From positions 8,928,001 to 8,992,000 of the forward strand of contig NC_135244.1 of assembly GCF_947623445.1 (NCBI RefSeq): a stretch of 64,000 nucleotides of DNA. The letters are read 5' to 3'. The notes beneath the pieces were generated by a model. It did no database searches. It saw only the letters and a program-made list of their open reading frames with translations, and had not been told where the DNA came from. This document shows positions 11,274 to 24,700 of the stretch, one piece after another. Within the stretch, counting starts at the first letter, position 1; each line of letters starts with the position of its first letter. The position numbers and the translations under genes are program-made. Source of the stretch: Clavelina lepadiformis. Its lineage: Eukaryota > Chordata > Ascidiacea > Aplousobranchia > Clavelinidae.

Positions 11274-14211
11274 TTACAAATATTTCAGCCCAGGAATACG
11301 AAATCTACGAGCAAATGATGTCACTTCCGTCCTCAAAGCAGTAACTTTAGCCACGATATCTGCGTCTCCGTAAAGTTTGGCTCTGAAATCTTTGAATGTT
11401 GCTTTACTGCCAAGACTTTGTTGTATTTTGACAGTTAGCATTATGCTCCTGCAACACATAAAAAGAATAATAAAACCTTCGATGCAAATAATTTTGGGTA
11501 ATAACTAATAACTTATTGTGCGGAATCATAGTTGTGTACTTGTCAATAAAGGCTGCGACATCTTCAAAATCTTGTTCGGTTAGGCCTCGGGATGTCAGAG
11601 CGGGCGATCCAAAACGCAAACCACTTGGTCGCAGTGCTGATTTGTCACCGGGGCAAGTATTCTTATTGCAAGCGATGCCAACAGCTTCCAATACTTTGTC
11701 AGCTCTGTTACCGTCTGTGCCCTGCAAGTGCACTTAGACGGTAAGCCTAAAGTGATTGCATGACATGTGTGCGTGTAACCCATACGGTACTGCCAATAAT
11801 CAAGAAGAATATTGAAATAATATGCACAAATATGAGTATAAATTCCATGACTGCCGACCTTGCTTTTCAAGTTAACAAGAATTAGGTGTGTATCAGTACC
11901 GCCAGTTACTATGTTGTAACCTTTTTTACCAAGAATGTGAGCAAGTGTCTGGGCGTTTTTTATAACCTGTGAAAGTATTAAAATTTACCACAAATATTTC
12001 TGATACAAATACTGAAAATTTACCTTAAAACTACATAAACCTGAGCAAGAGTTTTAGGCAAAATTACTCACATTTCTTTGGTAGTTAACAAACTTTGCAC
12101 AATTGGCTTGACACAATGCAACAGCAACACCAGCTATAGCATGATTGTGTGGACCTCCCTGTAAGCCTGGGAAGACAGCTTCATTTATTGGTTTTTCCAA
12201 ATTGTACATCTCAGCAGGTCTGTTGCCAACCGCTGGATACCTCACACCTTTTCTGTAGAAAATTATCCCAGCCCGAGGTCCTCTATGTTGAAAAATACAT
12301 ATTTTATCAAAAATTTTGCAATGTCTTACTTGAATAACAAACATTTGTCTAATGAAAATTAGCATGTACATGATATAAATATCATGGCACAGCTCACAAG
12401 CTGTTGATATTCGTAGACAATCTACCTCAGGGTTTTGTGTGTTGTGCTGGTTACAATATCACTATGTTCGAATGGAGAAGGTATAAGACCAGCAGCCACT
12501 AGTCCACTGATATGAGCCATGTCTGCCATTAAGTACGCCTTGTTTTCATCTGCAATCTTTTTCATTTTTCTGCAAAATGTAGTTAGTCAATATCAATAGC
12601 ATATGTTAATTGTAGTGTTTTATTAACTTGTCACATTTTTATTGGCTTAAACTAGCCACACCTCAGGTGATTGAATAATCTATTGCCAGCTCAGCGAAAA
12701 AATGAACAAAACAATATTTCCAATGCTAACACTCCACGATTTGTGTAAATATAGTTAACCCCAAGACTTAAGTGTTTACATAGCCTAAGGTTAGCATTCT
12801 TCAAATGCTGCAAACTGGAAAGATTAATTTAACAAAGACATATTGCAAATCAAGAACAAACTATTTTGTTGAGGAACAACAATTGACTCTTTCCTGATAT
12901 TTACCTATGCATGATGTTGTGGCCACAATTTACCGTATACTGGTATACATATATATAGTTATGACAACTGTTGTTAAAAATATGAAGAAAAATGATATTA
13001 TCAACTTTGCAAAAAAAGTTTAGTGCAGTAATGCATACTCATAATCAATGAGCCTTGGATAGCAGCTCATTCCAGCTATTATCATCTTCGGTTTGAATAA
13101 GGAAGCATTTTGTGCAAGCTGGTCATAGTCTATCAAGCATGTCTCCGGATTGACCTGCAGAATTAAGCAGGAAAATGCAAGTATACTTTCTATAACGTTC
13201 TACCTGTCTAATGTATACTATATGGGCAATGGAGAAAAAGATAAATGCATTTAAGTAATATACATAAAATTGGTAAATGTTAAAAACCTGTAATCATCCT
13301 TTGCAATAAGTAGCAATAAACTCAACGCACATTACCTTGTATGCCATAGATTCAAAAAATATAGAAGTTGCTGAAATTTTTTTCTTTTCAGTCATAAAAC
13401 CATGAGTTAAATGGCCACCATCTGGTAAATCCAATCCCATAATACGACCGTGAGGCTGCACTATGGCTGTAATATGAAATAAAATCCACAATTAAAAACA
13501 ATCAAAAGGCTTTAATAACATAAAAGTCATGGTTCTAGGCAACAGATAATATAGGATCATAATAATTCGCACTTTACCAGTGTACACAGCAAAATTTGCA
13601 GGTGAACCGGAATAAGGTTGAACATTCACCCCCCACTCATCAGGGTTTAGTTTAAAAACATTTAAAGCTCTCTTCTGACATAATTTTTCCAATTCATCTA
13701 TGTTCTCTGTTCCACCATAATACCTACAACAACATAAACGATTTGATAAATGTGAGAGTAGAATATAATGTTCCATACAAAGACAGTAAATAATGTATTA
13801 ATATAAGCAAAAGTGGGCTATGATATGCAAAGTATAGTACAGTAAATGTACAGAGTAAACACGAAACAGTAATTAAATTCAAAACATTATTATAATATCA
13901 GTTGATAAAACAATCAACTACAAATTTCTTTAAACATCCAGATAAAACATAGTATTGGGAGTTCGTAAGACTGACCTTACACCAACATAACCTTCTGAGT
14001 ACTTGTTATTTAAACAAGACCCTAAAGCCTGCAGGACAGCAGCGCTTGCAAAATTTTCTGAAGCGATCAATTCCAATCCATCCCGTTGCCTTTCCTTTTC
14101 ATTCCTTATTATTCGGTATATGTCAGGGTCATTTTCTTCTAGGGATTCTTCCATCCAGTTTGTATTGGACACATTATCCGTTGCGTTACCATTTATTGCT
14201 ATTTCATCCAT
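11274..14211 (-). CDS. SHMT1: Serine hydroxymethyltransferase, cytosolic type
   Basis: PLP enzyme that interconverts serine plus tetrahydrofolate and glycine plus 5,10-methylene-tetrahydrofolate. Nine exons, high to low: 14211-13976, 13723-13578, 13466-13336, 13154-13039, 12569-12426, 12282-12072, 11966-11859, 11721-11513, 11448-11274, giving about 491 residues in unbroken phase. Family blocks are nearly complete: [76 protein letters not shown] (PLP lysine near residue 255), [29 protein letters not shown] and SALRPSGLR. The N-terminus ([13 protein letters not shown]) is acidic and short with no mitochondrial presequence, so this is the cytosolic form; an alternative upstream start for a mitochondrial isoform was not found. 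It is divergent from TERT with 1.5 kb between start codons. Length fits the family (about 480-505). Confidence 0.96.
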
Positions 14212-15709
14212 TTTATTGCCACGAAATTAGACAACAATCAACTAGAACGAAAGGAAATATATAAAACACGGGTAGGTGAAATACTGTGCACCACCCCTCA
14301 CACACCCACTCCAACAGCCACTAAACAATCGCTGTCTAACTAAGACCGTCTGAATAACATTATATTGTTTTATACTGTATTAGCGCGCTTTTTTTCTTTT
14401 GCGGTGTTTACCCACAATAATACAAAAGTATTTCTGGCAAAAAAAAGCAAAGACAAATTAAAGTAAACCGAGTTTAGTATTATTGTAGCATTTCATTAAA
14501 CTTTGATCAGCAGCATTTCTCAAAGTTGATTGCTTAAAATCGCAAAAGGCAAATAAAAATAGCTAAAATCAACGTTGCGTAAAGAAGTAAACAACTATTC
14601 ACGTGCAGCAAAGCACGGCTACAACTAGGCCTAAATAAACACGTACTGCTTGGCTTAGGGGAGACTCGAGATGCTTAGGCATATGAGGTCTGGCAGTTCA
14701 GGTCAGTTTGTTACTTTATATATTGTCTGTTAGTATTAGGTGCAGTAACCTCCCGGTCAAAATTTTTGAATCTGAGCGGCTAGCGCGATTATGTTATTAT
14801 TAACACGATTGTTTGTTATTGTGAGCATAGTTCTTGTTTGACCAGTCTACAACAAGGTTCAGGTTAGCACCATAATTTTCGCTCCCCACAGATCACACTC
14901 AATGAAATGGCAAAAAATAAACGATACGAAATACTTAACGATATTTGCAACGAAATGACTATTTCACCGTATGTAGGTCACGTAGCCTGTTGTTGACGAT
15001 AGACCGTGAGGTTAGGAGAATGGATGGGCATGCAAAAACTTGCATTTAACTATTTAAGGTTTCATTGGAGTTAGATTTAGATTAGAAGGTACATTTAGGT
15101 TGCTAAGTTATAAAATTTAAGTTAGGTTAACAAGAAACTGTGAACAATAGCTTCGAACGCACGATTTTCAATGGGAGTTCTAACTGAGCACATGCTGAAA
15201 TGTCTTTGTGACGTCACGAATAGCAGCCTAATTATAGTTAAATCCATAAAACATAAGATTATTGACGTATTGCATTTTTAGTCATACTCATTTTGGTCGA
15301 GTACAGAAGATTATTGACTTGTTGCATTTTTTAACATGTAATGCGTTTTGAGGCTCTTAATTACCATAGGCTAACCCAAAATTTACGTCAACTGTATTTT
15401 TCTATAAAGTGACTCACCACCATATCATTTATTTTTCACCATTGAATGGAGCGAAAAGAATGGTGCTAACCTTGTTATAGCTAAACATTACTAGAACTAT
15501 GCTCACAAACAATCAATAGAAGCATAAAACGTGCAACTGCAAGATGTTAACTATACAATGGTGCTATGACGATAGATGCTTACTAGGTTGGCATGGCCAC
15601 CAAACGCAAAATTTCTTTCATTTGCTTACTTGCATATATCTTTTTATAGCATTTTCCTTTCAGACCATTAGTTTTAATATTTAATAATATTTTTGCCTTT
15701 TAATTTGAA
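14212..15709. promoter_or_regulatory. Divergent SHMT-TERT intergenic region
   Basis: This 1.5-kb stretch separates two divergent start codons, so it should hold both promoters unless TERT has further 5' exons here. No open frame of 60 codons exists in it apart from frames antisense to SHMT exon 1. A GTGACGTCAC palindrome (CRE-like word) lies near 15208-15220. About half of the region is taken up by an inverted-repeat element (14807-15514). Confidence 0.45.
14807..15514. mobile_element. Inverted-repeat MITE-like element holding repeat copy B
   Basis: The left end reads GATTGTTTGTTATTGTGAGC, then CAAGGTTCAGGTTAGCACC and TTTTCGCTCC. The reverse complement of the right end reads GATTGTTTGTGAGCATAGTT, then ACAAGGTTAGCACCAT and TTTTCGCTCC. 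Ends are imperfect inverted repeats of about 70-80 bases. The inner part (14949-15175, minus orientation) is homologous to 2432-2660. No target duplication could be seen, so the exact ends and superfamily are open. Confidence 0.6.
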
Positions 15710-18700
15710 ATGTTAAAACAAGGTAGTAAAAGTTTGAAGAGCATTGGGATATCAAGAGAAACTGAAAACAATCAAGGAACAGTTAACGGATGCACTGGTT
15801 TATATGTTTTGCCAAAATGGCCTTTCCTTTATTCCAACCTTGCCACTCAGTATTCAACAAACAATGGGGCAGTATTTTCAAAAACTCATATTCTTGGAAT
15901 TCTCACTCCAAGTCAAACATCTGCACGTAAACTAGTGAAATACATCTTTTATGATGTAAAACTTTCTGGTAAAAAAAGTCTGAAACATAATGCTGGCAAT
16001 CATAGATCTTCTATAAAGCAAAGAGTTCACAGTTTCGGCAATCAATTAAACACTAAGGACAATGGTGATTCACTGAACATTGTTGGTTTGCGGCACAATC
16101 AACCACTTAAAAGACAAGGTTTAAAACGAAAATTAGAAACTATGTCCGCAGACATAGAAAAATCTAAAACTAAACGGAAATGTGAAACTCTGTGTTGTGT
16201 TTCCAGAGAAACCTCGTCAGTTGTAACCAGTAAAGAGCTTGGTGGTACAGAGTTATCACAGTCTAAATTCTTGCAAGTGTTTGGGCCATACATTGACATA
16301 AATCTAGCATCCAGAGAAGAAAATTCAGGGCAAAGTATAGAGGAAAACAAACCATCAAGAAAGCTTTCGTTTATGCAAGCGTTCGGAGGATTGTTGTCGG
16401 ACCAAGGGCAGACAGTTAAAGAATTCCCAACTGATGGCAAAAGAAACAACTCCGCCAACTTGCAAATAACAAGACATTTAAGAAAGGCAATAAATGTATG
16501 TCACAAAATATTGCACAATACAAAAAAGAACAAAATTCATCATCTTCTACACAACTATTGTCCATTGACCAAAGCCAAAGTTAATGTTGTCAATATAGGT
16601 AATATGCAGATTGCTTCAGAACAGTCACATGTGCAGTATTCACAGGTAACAAATTTCATGTAACGTACTTATGCCATAAAATAGTCACACAAAATCAAAA
16701 ATGAATATGTAGCTTAAATACACACTTTTTTAGATATGTCAGTATAGTTCTTTATTAAACCAAATAGACAATCACAGTTCTATTAAACCCAATTTAATTT
16801 TATTTTTTCAGGTTTATTTATTTCTTCGTGCAGTTATTTCTCATACTTTTCCTTGTGAGCTAGTTTGGGGCAGTAAGAAAAACATGGACGCTTTTTTGCA
16901 TGGTTTAAAACGTTTTCTTTATAGCCGAAGGTTTGATAAAATGACAGTTGAAGATTTAACTTGCAAGATGGAAATTTCTGAACTTGGTTGGCTGAAAGGT
17001 GTGCAGCATGTTTTTTTCATTGAGTTTATTACTCGGCACATACAAAAGGAATAGAACCTGTTCTTGATATTCTGTACTCTATCATCAACATAACACATTG
17101 CACAGTAGTTAAGGTATTTGACACTGTTTTTATTTGGTTCATGTCCTGTTCGTTTTACCTTATAGCTAGGACCCGCAAAAGTCAATAAAGTCAAAAATTT
17201 TTAAGGACCTCGTCTGACCACGAATCAAAGAATAAAGTTGTTTTCAGCACCTACGGGATTGTTTCTAAGAAGTTTATAGGTCAAAATAAAGTCAAAATTT
17301 ACAATAAAGTCAAAATTTTCAATAAAGTCAAAATTTGTCAAATTATGGCTTTTGACAAAGTTTTTGTGTTTCTCGAGAGTAATTTTTGTAAAAATCCTCG
17401 TGGAAGCATTGTAAATCAGGAACTGCGACACAATTAAACCATATTAACCCATAAAAGCAGGAAATAAGTCACAATGCCCACTTGGATCAGCAGTAACTTT
17501 TATCGCAAATTGTCCATTGTTTAATCATTGTTACGTATTTAAATAACTCTTACAAAACACTTCCTCTTCATAAACGTGGTCTTTTCGAAGATCAACAGTT
17601 TGGATTTTAGGAATAGCCTACTGACATTCTGTAATACAAAAATGCCTAAGCAAGCTAAATCGTCTTCAGCAAAAGTTAGACAGATTTGTCGAGATTTTTC
17701 TGATGAATTTAATGCAACTCCCGGGGGTGATTTAAGGTGCAATTTTTGCGAGGTTATAGTGAAGTGCGATAAAAAGTATTTTGTTGAAGGCCACAGGAAA
17801 AGTAAACACCATCAAGCTGGATTGGAGCAACAACAAGCATTCCCTGTTTAATTTGCTGTTTATTAGAATTTACCATGCGGAGAAAATCGAGGCAAAGTGC
17901 CCTTTTCACAAAGACAAAATAAAAACAAGCTACCTAAATCTATCGCCAAAGAACACGACGCACTTTTTATAATCAATATAACACCTTGACTTTTCGACAA
18001 AATATTACGTTTGGGTAACTGGAGGAAGAACTGTGGCCTCTACAAATAAGCAATTTCGTTAGGTCAAAATAAAGTCAAAATTCGATAAAAATAAAGTCAA
18101 AAAAATTTTTTTTTAGGTCAAAATAAAAATGGCCCTACTTATAGCTTAATAAAAGTTTTTCTTGTTTGTAGGTCCCAATGCTAGAGAATCTTTTTATAAA
18201 TTTATAAAGTGGTTGATGCATGAATTCATATTTGTCGTCTTAAAAAGGTTGTTTTATGTGACTGAGCATGCAAACTACAGAAACAGGTAAATGATACAAT
18301 ATATACTTGTAGTTGGTTTTTATATCTCACTATATGACTATAACGATGAGTTGATAAGAGATTTCTGGTTTTAGTTTCAATTATGAAAAAAAGGTTAAAA
18401 TTGAAATTGTTTTGAAGTACCACAAAGCTTGCTAAAAGCAATACAATTGCAGATACACACATGATTATATTTAAGCTGACTAGCCTTAGTATATAATTCT
18501 GTTCATATTTGTTTGTTTTCTCGTGTTTATTTCAAAAATTGCTTCAGTGAAGGCATATAGAAAACCTCTAACTAGTATGTAAAGGTGTGTATGGTTTTTA
18601 ATAAGCTTTTAGTATGAGTTATGATCCTGATTTATGGAATCAAAAATATTTGTATAATTCCTGTATGATATTGATAACATATAGTTCTCTTTTCTGATCA

Positions 18701-21700
18701 CCTTTTTAGGTTATTTTATTTTCGAGGTGAAGTTTGGGCTAAGCTTTCAAAAATGGAAATAATTAGCTTAATTGAGAAGGGCATGTGGTCACAAATAGAA
18801 AGTAGCTCACGGTTTCAAGCACGATTTTCTGTTAGATTCATTCCAAAGTCTTCTGGATTAAGACCAATAATGAAATGTGCAAATACTAACCGAAACTCCC
18901 AAAACAGGGTAAGTAGAAACTTGTTTTACTTATGCTGCTGTTTTAGCAATAGTAATAAATATTAATATATTACACTAGTGTATTACTGCATCACTTAAAC
19001 CACCTGAGATTATACAAACCACTTTTTACATACTTTGTCAATATGCACCACAGAGAAGAGGTTTTGAAAAGTTTTTTAAAAACACTAGATAAACACAAGG
19101 CCTCTTTATCTATCTAATTTTTTGGAAAGTGGACAAATGGTTAATGTTTGAATGAAAACGAATTGCAACTATTGCTGTTAATATGCGTTATATTTCCTTC
19201 ATATGAGGAAGGCCTGTCATAAAACAACTAATACAACTCCCTAAAAACAAACTAAAACGTTTCAGATTCCTTCAAATGATATTTTGAAAATTTTTAAATT
19301 TATCTGCAACAAATATCCTCGCATCATAGGATGTGCAACACAGGGAAGGAATGACATACACGTCAGGTGGAAAGTATTTTGGAAAATTTGCGAACACAAA
19401 CTGAAGCTGATGCAGTTGGAGCAAATTCCTTTGTTTTATGTCAAGGTCAGATCAGGAATTTGTGATGAATTTTTATGAGACTTTAATTTGTTGTTAAACT
19501 GTTGTAGGTGGATATTAGTCGATGTTTTGACACAATTCCTGTGGAAGGTTTGCTTCAAATTATTAGAGATGTTCTTGACAGGTACCAAACTGATTACCAT
19601 AACGTAGGAATTTTCACATATTAATGCAGCAGAATTTGTCTATAGTGGCACATCAAACATCTGATTATCTTCAGCAAGGATAATAGTTTGGTACACAATG
19701 AATACTGTCCTCTACCTTAAAATGAATACCGGTCCTGTTGTTATAAGCAATTTGCCATTACATGCATAGCAGATCTCTGCTTTTGTGTCAAGTTTGGAAG
19801 AAAATTTTGTGTAAAGTCTGTAAAGATAATAGACATTGAACATAAATAATAATTCATATAACAATCTACACTAATTCGATGGGTAATAAGAAAATGATTA
19901 TGACTAAGCTCATTATATGAATATATCTATCTCATAAGACAAAATCTCAACTATTTTAAAAGCATTTTTATCTTAAAATAAATATATCAAGAGAGGTTTT
20001 TGTCAAACCATCAAAAAAGTTGGTAAGCCTATCCTTAGCTATTACGGTAATTTTTACACCTGCCTTTTTTGTAGATGTGCAAATCTGAATATTGCCTCCA
20101 TTACAAAGGTAAGGAAATAATGTCATAGTAAGTGTTTCAGTGTAAGTAAGTTTCTCATGAAAGCAAGATAATAATTGGCAGTAGTGGACTGGTTGCTAAG
20201 ATAGTTCAATACTAATATTTCAAGCGGGATTACTTCATAATATTGTTTGCGGTTTAAAAATCTTTGAAGTCCTGAGTAAAATTCTGGTCATAGTCAGGTG
20301 AGGCAAAATAGGGATGGGCCGATACGAATTCAAACTCGAATAAGTTTGTCCAATGTCGTCTATGTGAAAGATTTATGTATGCTATCGATGGCGAACCGAA
20401 TACAGTATCAATGCACTTATAAATTCATCATCTTTGATATCAGATGGTGATCTAGTTCCCTGGTTAAGATAAGGAGTGAGTCAACTAGCAACGAAGTTTA
20501 GTTTAATAACGATTTTGCTTTCTCCATCACATTTTAAACATTACACATTGTTTGGGTTTGCACGAACCCCAATAAAATCTTTCTCAGGGCACATCCCTAA
20601 TACAAGTATATGTCTATGGAAGGGATAAACGCATTTTATTGGTTTGTAATATGTAGCAAGCCTTGTTTTTTTTTTATTCCCAACATAGACACTTTTATTC
20701 CATTTCACTGTTTATTATCATCTAGCTAGTATCACATTGTAGGCGAGGAGATCTTCGTTAAAACTAGTGTGGTGTAGCTCTTGGTCAGTGTAAACAAACT
20801 TAAACGTATTTCAACTTCAAGTACTTTTGATAATAATCTAAAAATATTTCAATTAACTATAGTTTATTAATGTTTACAAATTTACTAGGGGTATAAATAT
20901 GTGTCGGAGTGCAGCAATGCAATTTACTCCTCTCTGAAATACTCTCTGCGTAATGTTGTTCTGCATACCGGAGGACAGGTAATTATTTGGCTGCTTCCTA
21001 ATGCATTTTATTAAATGTACTGTTTAGCTTTTGATTGCAAGAATCACATTTACCTTAAAATATTTATTGTCTCCTGTAGGAGTTTACCAAATTAAAAGGA
21101 ATCCCACAGGGATGGTGCCTGTCTTCTATGCTTTGTGACATTTTTTATGGTGATTTAGAAACGCACTGTTTGCATGATTTCATGAATGGTATGTACAGCT
21201 TATATCAACCTTCCTTTGTTTTACCAAAAAAGCTGTATATATCAAACTCGGTCTATAAAATATTTCTTATGTTGTAAAAAGCAATAGAGCATCATCTTAT
21301 ATTGTCCAAGCAACAATCTTACTGTATATGATATTGTTTATTATTCGTGTGCTTTTCAGATTGCAGCTCCAATGACCTGAATTGTAGCCAAAATCTAAAA
21401 CTTCACACTTTAATGAGGTTTATGGATGATTTTCTGTTTGTTTCCACTTCAGAAGAGGAAGCAATGCAGTTTTTAAGGTTTTTATTTGATGGGACTTGTA
21501 AAGTCTCTGAAGATATAAAGTGCACTAACATACTTATTGACACTGTCAAAAAAAACTTTGCAGAAAGATGTACTTTGGTTTTAAAGAATATGGTTGTGAA
21601 ATCAATTCAAAGAAGACATGCACTAACTTTTTGGTACCTCAAAACTGTCTCCAGATGAAAAATGGTATGAAATGAGAAAACCAATTTTGTGAAGTTTCAC

Positions 21701-24700
21701 CCTCAAGTTACATAAAGTTATAGGGAGTGATGGTCAAAGTTGTCACATAAGTTACTTAGTAGTAGAAGTATTGCTGTTTAAAACTATAAAGTAGCACATT
21801 AAAAACTTCTAAAGTAAGAAGTAGTTGGGGAAGTAGTCACCGATCGAAAGTATAAGGTTGTAAAAGCACAAATTACCAAGAGCTTGTTAAAAGCAATACA
21901 AGTACAGGAAAATACAAATTGTTATGAAGCTAATAGTTTCAGACATACTTTTGTCCTTCGTTAAAGCACTGTTACGTGAAAATCAAGTTGTAAACTGTAT
22001 ATAAACATCTTGTGCAGATGTGATAGCCAAGGCAAATTACTATAAATTATTTCTCTTCGAACGAAAAACTACTTTTAACCTACTCAAGTATGTTACTTTG
22101 GTGTCAAAACTACTTAAGTGAAAGTAGAGGTATGCATGACAAAACCACTTAAGTAGCCAAAGTAGAAGAAATTTACATAAAGTAAAACTACTTCGTTACT
22201 GACCACCACTGTTTATAGGAGACAAAATTGCTGTACTGGACACTTGTGATGATTTTCCTTGGTTCGGACTCCGCTTGCCCACTACTGTAGTTCCTGTTTT
22301 GAGTTGCCCAATAGCACATAAAACATTACTTGTTAAACTAAGAGGTAAGTGTTTAGTTTTTTGTTTTAGTTATTGAGTCATTCCATGTATAATCAACCAG
22401 GCCCTGTAACCACTACTCTTGGATTTTGATAATTTCAATATATGTTATAGACCTTGGAAAAAGCCGAAGATTAAAAAAAAAATTTTGAAAATATCTCCAG
22501 GCGTTTTCGAGTTATTTAAATTTGAAATTTTCGCCACACGATGGCGTTTGGCTAGTGAGCACTGGTCACGCTTTATGATTTTCTTTAATATCTTTATTTC
22601 TGAAGGTAGAATAATGAAACAAATGTTGAATTTACCATTTTTGGGGTCAAGGAATTCATTTAAGCACATAAAAAACCTATATCACACCTCCTTCATGGAG
22701 TAAATTAAGTTTTTTCATTGATGTCAAAGTTCAAGTTTACGATGCAATTACAAAAATAGCAATCGCATTGGAAACATAATTTTTGCACTTTTGTGTAGCA
22801 TGGTTCATGTATTTTCATGTATCCAAAAATTGGAAACTTGTTTTTTGTCCTTTAGGAATAAAGTTGGTTTTAACAGCAAGCACTATTTTTAAGATTCTTA
22901 TAAGATATAAAATGCAGATTTGAGCAATATCGTATAACTGGTCATGCATATATGCAAGGTTGCAATTCCAAGGCACCAACTGCTAGTGTTTAAAGATTAT
23001 TCACCAAAAACATTAATTACTGCCTGCTAAAGGTGCACTCTGAGAGAGGTTACAGTAACTTTGAGTTCCTTTTTGAACTTCAATTTTGCCTACTCCTATT
23101 TTGATTCTTATTATTTTATTATTATTATTCTTATTATTAGTTGTTATTATTATTATTCTTATTATTAGCAGTTGGTGCCTTGGAATTGCATGACCAGTTA
23201 TACGATATTGCTCAAATCTGCATTTTATATCTTATAAGAATCTTAAAAATAGTGCTTGCTGTTAAAACCAACTTTATTCCTAAAGGACAAAAAACAAGTT
23301 TCCAATTTTTGGATACATGAAAATACATGAACCATGCTACACAAAAGTGCAAAAATTATGTTTCCAATGCGATTGCTATTTTTGTAATTGCATCGTAAAC
23401 TTGAACTTTGACATTAATTAAAAAACTTAATTTACTCCATGAAGGAGGTGTGATATAGGTTTTTTATGTGCTTAAATGAATTCCTTGACCCCAAAAATGG
23501 TAAATTCAACATTTGTTTCATTATTCTACCTTCAGAAATAAAGATATTAAAGAAAATCATAAAGCGTGACCAGTGCTCACTAGCCAAACGCCATCGTGTG
23601 GCGAAAATTTCAAATTTGAATAACTCGAAAACGCCTGGAGATATTTTCAAAATTTTTTTTTTAATCTTCGGCTTTTTCCAAGGTCTATAACATATATTGA
23701 ATTTATCAAAATCCAAGAGTAGTGGTTACAAATTTAAAAAAAATTGGTTGATTATACATGGAATGACTCTATTGCTAGGACAAGTTTATTGGCAAGAAAA
23801 TCGTAGATACAGAGTTTCATGGTGGTAGGGCCAATATTAACAAAATTATAAAACCAATAACAAAGCAATTTTTTACATTAAGCAATAAAGTAGCAATAAT
23901 CAAGCAGCGAGGAACAATTGCCAATTTTAAGACATAGACTTCCCAGTGCAACGAAAAAAACTTCCATACAGTACCATATGGTTAAAGTTTAAATTCTACT
24001 AAATCTCTTTTGCAGGCAATCATAATAAATGTGGAGTAGCGCTAGATCTGTCAAGATACTCAGAGTTAGAAAGTATTCGAGATTGCATTTCAGTAAATCT
24101 TGCTGCCCCCTATCACAAGACGTCATTGACTTTGGGGAGAAGCATGCGTCTGAGGGTTTATGCCATCTGCTTTGACATCAAGGTAAAGAAAATGATTTCC
24201 CAAACCAATATTAGCTGCATAGGTTGTGCATATTTATATTGAAGCAACAAAATATCGCATGAAAAGGTTTACGTTATAACCTGATTCAAGTTATTTTCTA
24301 CTTGTTGTCTCATAATCGACATCGTAAGCTGGTTCCACAATTCATTTGTGTGTTGTTTAAAATTGTGACAGAGTTTTGATAGATATACCCTCAGTTTTGC
24401 CAATTATATCACACAAAAGTTATATAGAGGTTTTCGAACCATTTTATGTTGTTTAGTTAATTTAGTTGACATATCTAACCACTTCTTTTACTCAAAGGTA
24501 AACAGCCACATCCGTATTGTGAGAAATTTGTATGAAATAGCATGCCTTGCTGCATTACAGTGGCTTGCACATGATTTATCTCACAGGCCAGAAAAACGAG
24601 CAAAATACTCCAGTGAAATTGTTTTAAGCATCCAACGCCTTGCAGCTGTATTTGTCCTGACGGCCATCCGAAAAAAGCTTCCAGGTCATTGTAGTTATGT

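Noticed and set aside
22419-23716. Two nearly identical 94-codon frames on opposite strands that look like a duplicated gene.
   Set aside because: They are the arms of the palindrome 22375-23769. The opposite strand of each arm is also open, and no conserved domain or splice context exists.
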